From the NCBI GenBank assembly GCA_035524275.1, contig DATKPC010000141.1:1-26725 (forward strand): DNA of 26,725 nucleotides. Direction: 5' to 3'. The position numbers were made by a program, and so were the translations under genes. The notes beneath the pieces were generated by a model. That model ran no database searches, had not been told where the DNA came from, and saw only the letters and a program-made list of their open reading frames with translations. Below are positions 13,683-20,603 of the stretch, in pieces (position 1 is the stretch's first letter; the number at the start of each line of letters is the position of its first letter). Source of the stretch: DATKPC01 sp035524275. Lineage in GTDB: Bacteria; Pseudomonadota; Gammaproteobacteria; Burkholderiales; Burkholderiaceae_F.

Positions 13683-14213
13683 GTGAAGCATCCGCGCCGA
13701 ATCGAGCTTGCGCCTCCGGCGACCGCGCCCGCAGGCGAATCTTCCGTGGCCGCCGCCGGCGCGGCCGGCGAAGCGGCCGTCGTCGAGATCTGGGCCGACG
13801 GGGCGTGCAAGGGAAATCCCGGTCCGGGAGGCTGGGGTGCGCTGCTGCGCACCGCCGGGCGCGAGAAGGAGATCTTCGGCGGCGAGTCCTCGACGACGAA
13901 CAACCGGATGGAGCTCACGGCGGTCATCGAGGCGCTGCAACAACTGAAGCACCGCTGTCGCGTCGTCGTGCACACCGATTCGCAATACGTGCAGCTCGGC
14001 ATGACGGAATGGCTGCCCGGCTGGATCCGGCGCGGCTGGCGCACCGCGTCGAAGGCGCCGGTGAAGAACGAGGACCTGTGGCGCCGGCTCAACGAGCTGA
14101 GCGCCGGCCACGAGATCGAGTGGCGCTGGGTCCGCGGCCACGCCGGGGACCCCGGCAACGAACGCGCCGATGCGCTGGCCAATCGCGGCATTCCGGCGCC
14201 GGGGCATCGATGA
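13683..14213 (+). CDS. rnhA: Ribonuclease HI
   Basis: Degrades RNA in RNA-DNA hybrids (R-loops, primers). Catalytic residues are D39 (WADGACKGNPGPGGWG), E77 (NNRMEL), D99 (VHTDSQYV) and D163 (NERADALAN), with the supporting H153 in RGHAGDPG. The basic protrusion (WIRRGWRTASKAPVKNEDLW) typical of bacterial type I enzymes is present. The chosen start is GTG 13683, preceded by GGAGG at 13674-13678. This gives 176 residues, about 28 more at the N-terminus than E. coli RNase HI (155), Pro/Ala-rich and probably disordered. The stop overlaps the dnaQ start by four bases (ATGA), implying translational coupling. In E. coli the two genes are divergent instead. Confidence 0.95.
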   Translation: MKHPRRIELAPPATAPAGESSVAAAGAAGEAAVVEIWADGACKGNPGPGGWGALLRTAGREKEIFGGESSTTNNRMELTAVIEALQQLKHRCRVVVHTDSQYVQLGMTEWLPGWIRRGWRTASKAPVKNEDLWRRLNELSAGHEIEWRWVRGHAGDPGNERADALANRGIPAPGHR

Positions 14214-14899
14214 GACAGGTGGTCCTCGATACCGAGACGACGGGGCTCGAGGTCCGGGAAAACCACCGGATCATCGAGGTCGGCTGCATAGAGCTCGTCG
14301 GCCGCCGCGTCACCGACCGGACGTTCCACCACTGGATCAATCCGGAACGCGAGATCGACGCCGGCGCGACGGCCGTCCATGGACTGCGCCTGGAAGACCT
14401 CGCGAACAAGCCGCGCTTCGGCGAGATCGTCGACGACCTGCTCGACTTCGTCCGCGACGCCGAGGTCATCATCCACAACGCGCCGTTCGACGTCGCATTC
14501 CTCGACGCCGAGCTCGGCCGCCTCGGCAGGCCGCGCTTCGAGAGCGCCTGTCGCGTCACCGACACGCTGCGGCTGGCGCGCGAGATGCATCCGGGCAAGC
14601 GCAATTCGCTCGACGCGCTGTGCGAGCGCTACGGGGTGTCGAACCGTCACCGGACGCTGCACGGCGCGCTGCTCGACGCCGGACTGCTCGCCGAGGTCTA
14701 CCTCGCGATGACGCGCGGCCAGGACAGCCTCGCGATGGACCTGCAGCCCGCCTCCGCGACCGATGCGACGCTGACGGTCGATGTCGCGCGTCTGGCTCGG
14801 GTCGAGGCGGACCCCGACGAGGCCCGTGCGCACGAGGCCATCCTCGACGCGATCGAGCGTGAATCGAAGCGCTGCGTCTGGAGGCAGGCGGAGGCTTGA
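14210..14899 (+). CDS. dnaQ: DNA polymerase III epsilon subunit (3'-5' proofreading exonuclease)
   Basis: Proofreading subunit of the replicative polymerase core. 229 residues; E. coli epsilon has 243. Exo I motif VLDTETTG (D7, E9), Exo II HNAPFDVAFLD (D94), and Exo III epsilon type HGALLDA (H151, D156) are all intact, so the enzyme should be active (DEDDh class). Just after the nuclease domain QDSLAM (171-176) matches the position and pattern of the beta-clamp-binding motif of epsilon (QTSMAF in E. coli). The remaining C-terminal tail would contact the alpha subunit. ATG 14210 overlaps the rnhA stop (ATGA). The open frame upstream belongs to an alternative reading of rnhA and is not used. 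Confidence 0.95.
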   Translation: MRQVVLDTETTGLEVRENHRIIEVGCIELVGRRVTDRTFHHWINPEREIDAGATAVHGLRLEDLANKPRFGEIVDDLLDFVRDAEVIIHNAPFDVAFLDAELGRLGRPRFESACRVTDTLRLAREMHPGKRNSLDALCERYGVSNRHRTLHGALLDAGLLAEVYLAMTRGQDSLAMDLQPASATDATLTVDVARLARVEADPDEARAHEAILDAIERESKRCVWRQAEA

Positions 14900-14921
14900 G
14901 GTCCGGGCGGCCGAAACGCCG

Positions 14922-15569
14922 CTACGTGCGCGTCGGTCGCAGCAGGACGATCAACGCGCCGGCGCCGCCGTCGGGCGCGCGCGCCTGGCAGAAGGCGATG
15001 ACGGCCTCGCGCTGGACGAGCCATCCGCGCACCTTGTTCTTGAGCACCGGCTCGCGTCCTTTGGAGCCGAGTCCCTTGCCGTGGATCACGCGGACGCAGC
15101 GCACGCCACGCCGCACCGCTTCGCGCAGGAACTCGGCAAGCGCGATCCGGGCTTCGTCGACGCGATGACCGTGCAGGTCGAGCTGGTCCTGGATGATCCA
15201 TTCGCCGCGCCGCAGGCGCCGCAGCACGTCCGGGCCGATTCCGGCGCGGCGGTACGACAGCGCATCGTCGGTCTCCAGCAGCGACTCGATGTCGATCTCG
15301 TCGGAGACCGATTCCTGCAGGACGGCGCGATCGTCGCGCTGGCGTTGCCGCGGGTGCGGCGGCGGTTGCGGCAGCGGCGCCACGTGGCGCGCGTCGCGCC
15401 TCAGCGGCGCGACGTCCTTCATCGCCTCATGAAAATCGCCGGATTCGCGCGCGACGGCGCGCGCTGCGGCGAGCCGCTCGCGTTCCGCCGCCTCGCGCGC
15501 GCGCTCGCGCCGCTCCAGCTCGGCACGCAGCGCGCCGAGCTCGTCGAAGGTCTTCAGTCGCGTCGCCAT
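14922..15569 (-). CDS. Smr-domain protein (SmrA/SmrB family)
   Basis: 215 residues. The N-terminal 60 residues are Arg/Glu/Ala-rich and likely helical; a flexible Pro/Arg segment follows. A central stretch (IDIESLLETDDALSYRRAGI) resembles the N-terminal conserved box of Smr family proteins. The Smr domain occupies about 125-212: DLHGHRVDEARIALAEFL, VIHGKGLGSKGREPVLKNKV and a GGAGALIVLL ending. The DLHG and HGKG signature motifs are intact. Smr domains nick DNA or RNA; E. coli SmrB cleaves mRNA at collided ribosomes. Whether this protein does the same is inference. It is downstream of trxB on the same strand, after a 109-base gap carrying heptamer repeats, and convergent with dnaQ (22-base gap). 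Confidence 0.9.
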   Translation of the reverse strand: MATRLKTFDELGALRAELERRERAREAAERERLAAARAVARESGDFHEAMKDVAPLRRDARHVAPLPQPPPHPRQRQRDDRAVLQESVSDEIDIESLLETDDALSYRRAGIGPDVLRRLRRGEWIIQDQLDLHGHRVDEARIALAEFLREAVRRGVRCVRVIHGKGLGSKGREPVLKNKVRGWLVQREAVIAFCQARAPDGGAGALIVLLRPTRT

Positions 15570-15617
15570 GACTCGGCTCCACGATGCCGCCGGCGAACTC
15601 GACGGCGCGCATCTCTC

Positions 15618-15680
15618 GGCCCTCGGCCCTCGCCTCTTGGCCCTCGCCTCTTGGCCCTCAGCGCCGGGTCACCGGCCCTC
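15618..15680. repeat. Heptamer repeat array (GGCCCTC) between smr-like gene and trxB
   Basis: GGCCCTC occurs five times, at 15618, 15625, 15639, 15653 and 15674. The spacings of 7, 14, 14 and 21 bases are all multiples of 7, so the array keeps heptamer phase even where copies have decayed. GCCTCTT fills two of the intervening heptads. The last copy runs into the trxB stop codon. This is a phased short tandem repeat, probably produced by slippage. It lies in the leader region of the Smr-domain gene. Confidence 0.75.
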
Positions 15681-16662
15681 AGGCCGCCACGGCCGACGGC
15701 TCGACGGCAACGGCGCGCGATTCCAGCCACCGCTGCGCGTCCAGCGCCGCCATGCACCCGGTGCCGGCGGACGTCACCGCCTGCCGATAGACGTGGTCCT
15801 GGACATCGCCCGCCGCGAACACGCCCTCGACGCTCGTCATTGTCGCAAGACCGCCGTGGCCCGCACGGGTCAGGATGTAGCCGCTGTTCATTTCCAGCTG
15901 GCCGGCGAAGATCGCCGTGTTCGGTTCGTGCCCGATCGCGATGAAACAGCCATGCACCGCGAGCGTCGTCGAGCGCGCCTGGCGCGTGTCGCGGATGCGA
16001 ACGCCCGTGACGCCCTGGTCGTCGCCCACCACCTCGTCCAGGACGCTCCAGAGGTGGAGCTGGATCTTCCCCTCGCCGACCTTCTGCATCAGCTTGTCGA
16101 TCATGATGGCTTCGGCGCGGAAGCGGTCGCGGCGATGGATCAGGTGCACGTGGCGCGCGATGTTGGCGAGGTACAGCGCCTCCTCGACCGCCGTGTTGCC
16201 TCCGCCGACCACGCAGACGTCGCGCCCGCGATAGAAGAAGCCGTCGCAGGTGGCGCAGCCGGAAACGCCGCGGCCCTTGAAGGCCTCTTCCGACGGCAGC
16301 CCGAGATACTTGGCCGACGCGCCGGTCGCGACGATCAGCGCGTCGCAGCGATATTCCGCCGAGTCGCCGACGAGCTCGAAGGGCCGCCGGTCCAGGCGCA
16401 CGGTGTGGACGTGGTCGAAGACGATCTCGGTGTCGAAGCGCTGGGCATGCTTCAGGAAGCGCTCCATCAGTTCCGGGCCCTGGACGCCGTCCGGATCGGC
16501 AGGCCAGTTGTCGACGTCGGTCGTCGTCGTGAGCTGCCCGCCCTGCGCCAGCCCGGTGACCAGCATCGGCTGCAGATTCGCGCGCGCGGCGTAGATCGCC
16601 GCGGTGTAGCCGGCCGGTCCGGATCCGAGGATCAGGACGCGGGCCTGTTTGACGTCGGGCAT
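15679..16662 (-). CDS. trxB: Thioredoxin-disulfide reductase
   Basis: NADPH-dependent FAD enzyme that reduces thioredoxin in the cytoplasm. 327 residues from ATG 16662, similar to E. coli (321). FAD-binding GSGPAG (13-18), the redox pair C136/C139 in SGCATCDGFF, NADPH loop GGGNTA (153-158), HRRDRFRAE, and the second FAD motif GVFAAGDVQD near 280 are all intact. An upstream in-frame start at 16695 exists, but ATG 16662 has AAAGG 7 bases upstream and begins the conserved sequence. It lies 37 bases after malQ on the same strand, so it may be read from the glycogen cluster as well as from its own promoter. Confidence 0.96.
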   Translation of the reverse strand: MPDVKQARVLILGSGPAGYTAAIYAARANLQPMLVTGLAQGGQLTTTTDVDNWPADPDGVQGPELMERFLKHAQRFDTEIVFDHVHTVRLDRRPFELVGDSAEYRCDALIVATGASAKYLGLPSEEAFKGRGVSGCATCDGFFYRGRDVCVVGGGNTAVEEALYLANIARHVHLIHRRDRFRAEAIMIDKLMQKVGEGKIQLHLWSVLDEVVGDDQGVTGVRIRDTRQARSTTLAVHGCFIAIGHEPNTAIFAGQLEMNSGYILTRAGHGGLATMTSVEGVFAAGDVQDHVYRQAVTSAGTGCMAALDAQRWLESRAVAVEPSAVAA

Positions 16663-16699
16663 CGGACTGCCTTTCGATGACGAATCGGAGGACATCGGA

Positions 16700-18238
16700 T
16701 TATGCGATACCGCCTCGCCGTCCGTAGCACGCGGCCATTTCGGCGAGCCGCTTGCCCGGCTCCGGGCCGACCATGTTCCACTCGAACCGCCACGTCCAGC
16801 AGCCGGTCAGCGCCGGGGTGTTCATCCGGTGGCTCGCATCGAGCCCGAGCACGTCCTGCAGCGGATAGATCGCGAGGCGCGCGACTGAGGCGCATGCGGC
16901 GCGGACCATCGCCCAATGGATATCGTGGCCGTCCAGGTCGAGGTATTGGCTTGCGTAGCGCCGCTCGCGTTCCGCCGCGGTCGCCCACCACCCGACGACC
17001 GTGTCGTTGTCGTGGGTACCGGTATAGACGCAGCAGTTCTCGATGTAGTTGTGGGGCAGGAACAGGTGGTCGGGCGACTCGCCAAAGGCGAACTGCAGCA
17101 CGCGCATCCCCGGCAGGCCGAATCCGTCGCGCAGCGCCTCGACGTCCGGCGTGATGATGCCGAGGTCCTCGGCAATCACCGGCAGCTCGCCGCCGAGCGC
17201 ATCGCGCAGCCGCTCGAAAAGGGCCGCGCCCGGCCCGGCGCGCCAGGTGCCCTCGACCGCGGTTTCGCAGGCGGCGTCGATTTCCCAGTACGCGGCGAAG
17301 CCGCGGAAGTGATCGATCCGGACGATGTCCGCGAGGTCCAGCTGGCGCCGGAGGCGCGCGATCCACCACGCATAGCCGTCGCGCGCCATCGCGTCCCAGT
17401 CGTAGAGCGGATTGCCCCAGCGCTGGCCCGTCGCGCTGAAGAAATCGGGCGGCACGCCGGCCACGACGGTCGGCGCGAACGCGGCGTCGAGGCGATACAG
17501 GTCCGGCCGCGCCCAGCAGTCGGCCGAATGGTGCGCGACGAAGATCGGCAGGTCGCCGACCAGGCGCACGCCGCGTTCGCGCGCATGTTGGCGCAGCCGC
17601 GCCCACTGCTCGCCGAAGCACCACTGGACGAACTGCCAGAAGCGGATTTCACCGGCATGTTCCTCGCGCGCGGCCGCCATCGCGGCCGGTTCGCGGCGGG
17701 CCAGCGGCGCGGGCCACTGCGGCCAGGCCGGCGCCTCGCGGCCGGCGGCGTGCGCCGCGCGCCGTTGCGCCGTATCGAGCGCCATGAACAACGCGTAGTC
17801 GTCCAGCCATGTCCGCTGGGCCTCGCGGTAGGCCGCGAAGCGCGCGCGCGTCGCGGCGTCCGCGCGGCGCGAGAAGCCCTCGGCGGCGTCCCTGAGCCGG
17901 TCCATCCGCCACGGCACGACGCGCTCGAAGTCGACCTTGCGCGGGTCGAACGACGCCAGGTCGGCGGCGTCCGGCGGTGCGAGCCAGCCGGCCTCGGCGA
18001 GCGGCTCCAGCGCGACGAGCAGCGGCGAGGCCGCGAAGGCCGAGACGCTGGCATAAGGCGAGTTGCCGGGCCCGATCGGATTGAGGGGCAGCATTTGCCA
18101 GCAGGATTGCCCGGCGCCCGCCAGCCAGTCGACGAAGTGATACGCCGACGGTCCGCAGTCGCCGATGCCGTGCGGGCCGGGAAGCGAGGTCGGGTGCAGG
18201 ATGACGCCGGATTCGCGTCGTAGCCGGGTCGTCGACAT
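16700..18238 (-). CDS. malQ: 4-alpha-glucanotransferase (amylomaltase)
   Basis: Transfers alpha-1,4-glucan segments between maltodextrins, releasing glucose, in maltose and glycogen metabolism. GH77 family, 512 residues, the typical short bacterial type without the long N-terminal domain of E. coli MalQ (694). The conserved opening GVILHPTSLPGPHGIGDCG (11-29) and SPYASVSAFA are present. Catalytic residues are D309 (VRIDHFRG), E357 (VIAEDLG) and D410 (GTHDND). No clear ribosome binding site precedes ATG 18238; the upstream bases are C-rich. It follows glgX by 58 bases and precedes trxB by 37, all on one strand. Likely cytoplasmic and acting on the products of GlgP and GlgX. Confidence 0.96.
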   Translation of the reverse strand: MSTTRLRRESGVILHPTSLPGPHGIGDCGPSAYHFVDWLAGAGQSCWQMLPLNPIGPGNSPYASVSAFAASPLLVALEPLAEAGWLAPPDAADLASFDPRKVDFERVVPWRMDRLRDAAEGFSRRADAATRARFAAYREAQRTWLDDYALFMALDTAQRRAAHAAGREAPAWPQWPAPLARREPAAMAAAREEHAGEIRFWQFVQWCFGEQWARLRQHARERGVRLVGDLPIFVAHHSADCWARPDLYRLDAAFAPTVVAGVPPDFFSATGQRWGNPLYDWDAMARDGYAWWIARLRRQLDLADIVRIDHFRGFAAYWEIDAACETAVEGTWRAGPGAALFERLRDALGGELPVIAEDLGIITPDVEALRDGFGLPGMRVLQFAFGESPDHLFLPHNYIENCCVYTGTHDNDTVVGWWATAAERERRYASQYLDLDGHDIHWAMVRAACASVARLAIYPLQDVLGLDASHRMNTPALTGCWTWRFEWNMVGPEPGKRLAEMAACYGRRGGIA

Positions 18239-18296
18239 GGGGTGGGGGTTCGATCGGGCCGTGGAAGGCGTGCAAGGAGGGGCCGACGCCGGCGCT

Positions 18297-20375
18297 CTAG
18301 GCCGGCTCGGGCATGCAGAGCACGAGCAGCGTCCGGTCCGGGACCAGGGCCCAGTCGGCCACGGTGCTGCCGACGTGCGGTCCGCGCAGCGACGAATCGA
18401 GGTCGACGGTCCACCGTCCTGGCGGCAGCCGGAATCGCACCGACGTCGCCTGCCCGTTGACGATCAGCAGAACGGCGGCGTGGTCGCGCGGCGTGAGCCA
18501 GGCGGCGAAACAGCCGCGCGACGGATCGTTCCAGTCGGCCACGGTCATCTCCGCGCCGCCGGGCGCGCGCCAGACGACCTCGTGGCGGCCGTCGCGATGC
18601 GGTCCGTCGTTGAGCCACGCTGCCTGCCGCAGCGCCGGGTGCCGCCGGCGCAACGCGATCGCCGCGGTGACGAACCGTTGCAACTCCTCGTCGGCGTGCT
18701 CCCAGTCCAGCCAGCCGACGTCGTTGTCCTGGCAGTATGCATTGTTGTTGCCATGCTGCGTGCGGCCGATCTCGTCGCCCGCAAGCAGCATCGGCGTGCC
18801 CTGCGCGCACAGCAGCGTCGCGAGCATCGCGCGCTTCAGTTGCCCGCGCAGCGCCGTGACGGACGCGTCCCCGCTGGGCCCCTCGACGCCGCAGTTGTGG
18901 CTGAAGTTCGCCTGGTGGCCGTCGCGGTTCAGCTCGCCATTGGCGTGGTTGTGGCGGTGGTTGTAGGTCACGAGGTCGGTCAGCGTGAAGCCGTCGTGCG
19001 CCGTGACGAAGTTCACGCTGGCGGTCGGCCGCCGCGTGCCGTGATGGAACCGGTCGCTGGATGCCGTCAGGCGGCGCGCGAACTCGCCGCTCGCGACGCC
19101 GCGCGACAGCCAGAACAGGCGCGTCGAGTCGCGGAAGACATCGTTCCACTCGAGGAAGCGCCCCGGAAACTGCCCGAGCTGGTAGCCGCCCGGGCCGGCG
19201 TCCCATGGCTCCGCGATGAGCTTTGCGCCGGCCAGGACCGGGTCCTGCTCGAGCGCGACGAAGAATGGAGCATGCCGCTCGAAGCCATGGCCGAGGCGAC
19301 CGCAAACGGACGCGAGGTCGAAGCGGAAACCGTCGACGCCCATCTCCGCGACCCAGTAGCGCAGCGAGTCGAGCACGAGCCGCACGACGGCCCGCTGCGA
19401 GAAGTCCAACGTGTTGCCGCAGCCCGTCAGGTTGTCGGTCCGCGCGCGGTCGTCCGGCTGCAGCCGGTAATAGGCCGCGTTGTCCAGCCCGCGCAGCGAC
19501 AGCGTCGGCCCGGCCTCGGAGCCTTCGGCCGAGTGGTTGTAGACCACGTCGAGGACCACCTCCAGCCCCGCGCGGTGCAGTGCATCGACCATCGCGCGGA
19601 ATTCCGCGCGCGTGGCCGTCGGATCGTCGGGCGTGGCCGAGAGGCGCGGATCGCACGCGAAATACCCCAGCGTGTTGTAGCCCCAGAAGTTCGACAGGCC
19701 GATCGTCGTCAGCCGCTCCTCGGTCAGGCTGTAGTGGACCGGTAGCAGCGACACCGTCGTGACGCCGAGCCGCACGAGATGGTCGATCGCCGCCGGGTGC
19801 GCCAGGCCGGCATACGTGCCCCGCAGGGCTTCCGGGATCGCCGGGTGGCGTCGCGTGAAGCCCTTGACGTGCATCTCGTACAACACGGTCCGGTCGATCG
19901 GAATGCGCGGCGGCGCGCAGTGGCCGGCATCCTGCGGCAACGGCGCGGCGACGCGAGCCTTCAGGGCCCAGGGGGCGTTGTCGCGATGGTCGAACGTGCG
20001 GTGCCCGTCGGGGTGGCCGCGCTGGAAGCCGAAATGCTCGTCGCGCCAGCCGAAGTGCCCGACGATCTCGCGCGCGTAGGGGTCCAGCAGGAGCTTGTTC
20101 GCGTTGAACCGGTGCCCGTCGTGCGGCGCGTAGGGTCCGTGGGCGCGCAGCCCGTAGACGAGGCCGGCGCGGGCGCCGGCGAGCCGCCCATGGCGCACGT
20201 CGTCGGTCGTCGCCGGCAGCAGCCCGCGGCCGGTGCACTGGCCGCTGGCCGGATCGAAGACGCACAATTCGATCGCCGTCGCGTGTTCGCTGTAGACGGC
20301 GAAATTGACGCCGTCGCCGTCGAGGGTGGCGCCGAGCGGATACGACCGCCCGGCCTGGAGCTTCAAGGTCTTCAT
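18297..20375 (-). CDS. glgX: Glycogen debranching enzyme (limit dextrin alpha-1,6-glucohydrolase)
   Basis: Hydrolyses the alpha-1,6 links of phosphorylase-limit dextrin. 692 residues from ATG 20375; E. coli GlgX has 657. A CBM48-type N-terminal domain (about 10-120) is followed by the GH13 barrel: YEMHVKGFT (167-175), FWGYNTLGYFA (230-240), VVLDVVYNHSAEG (273-285), nucleophile D353 in VDGFRFDLAS, acid/base E389 in LIAEPWDAGPGGYQLG, and D461 in VTAHDGFTL. The end is an all-beta C-terminal domain. Frame opens upstream to 20528, but the segment before MKTLKLQAGRSYPLGAT has no conserved sequence. Upstream AGGCAGG is a fair ribosome binding site. It lies between glgB (228-base gap) and malQ. Confidence 0.95.
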   Translation of the reverse strand: MKTLKLQAGRSYPLGATLDGDGVNFAVYSEHATAIELCVFDPASGQCTGRGLLPATTDDVRHGRLAGARAGLVYGLRAHGPYAPHDGHRFNANKLLLDPYAREIVGHFGWRDEHFGFQRGHPDGHRTFDHRDNAPWALKARVAAPLPQDAGHCAPPRIPIDRTVLYEMHVKGFTRRHPAIPEALRGTYAGLAHPAAIDHLVRLGVTTVSLLPVHYSLTEERLTTIGLSNFWGYNTLGYFACDPRLSATPDDPTATRAEFRAMVDALHRAGLEVVLDVVYNHSAEGSEAGPTLSLRGLDNAAYYRLQPDDRARTDNLTGCGNTLDFSQRAVVRLVLDSLRYWVAEMGVDGFRFDLASVCGRLGHGFERHAPFFVALEQDPVLAGAKLIAEPWDAGPGGYQLGQFPGRFLEWNDVFRDSTRLFWLSRGVASGEFARRLTASSDRFHHGTRRPTASVNFVTAHDGFTLTDLVTYNHRHNHANGELNRDGHQANFSHNCGVEGPSGDASVTALRGQLKRAMLATLLCAQGTPMLLAGDEIGRTQHGNNNAYCQDNDVGWLDWEHADEELQRFVTAAIALRRRHPALRQAAWLNDGPHRDGRHEVVWRAPGGAEMTVADWNDPSRGCFAAWLTPRDHAAVLLIVNGQATSVRFRLPPGRWTVDLDSSLRGPHVGSTVADWALVPDRTLLVLCMPEPA

Positions 20376-20603
20376 CGCCTGCCTGCGCCTGCGGTTTCGC
20401 CACGCCGGCCCGCCGGCCGGCGTCGATCCGCGTGGGGTTGCCTGGCGCGTAGTCTGCCCGGGGCGGATTCCATCGGATTGCCGGATTTGGTCCCTCGCGG
20501 CCCCGATTTCCACTGGAGGGCTTCGCACGTTTCGTGCCGGATGCCTGGCGCCACGACCGTTGCGGCTGCTTGCACCCTCCGTGCTCCCTGCGCCCTTCTT
20601 GCG
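20376..20603. other. Intergenic region between glgB and glgX
   Basis: 228 bases on the minus-strand path from the glgB stop to the glgX start, the longest gap in the glycogen cluster. I see no tRNA, no convincing terminator with a T-run and no clear promoter pair. GC-rich inverted segments occur near CCGGCCCGCCGGCCGG (about 20406-20421). A 67-codon open frame on the minus strand (20372-20575) has no recognisable features. The size is enough for a separate glgX promoter. Confidence 0.4.

Noticed and set aside
14907..14922. Small stem GCGGC-CGAAAC-GCCGC between dnaQ and the Smr gene
   Set aside because: Only 5 bp of stem and no T-run; too weak to call a terminator.
15427..15612. 61-codon minus-strand ORF with a GA-rich upstream sequence
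   Set aside because: It overlaps the start of the Smr-domain gene in another frame and has no recognisable features; its apparent ribosome binding site is part of the heptamer repeats.
20372..20575. 67-codon minus-strand ORF between glgB and glgX
   Set aside because: It overlaps the glgX start in another frame, has shadow-like composition and no family resemblance.
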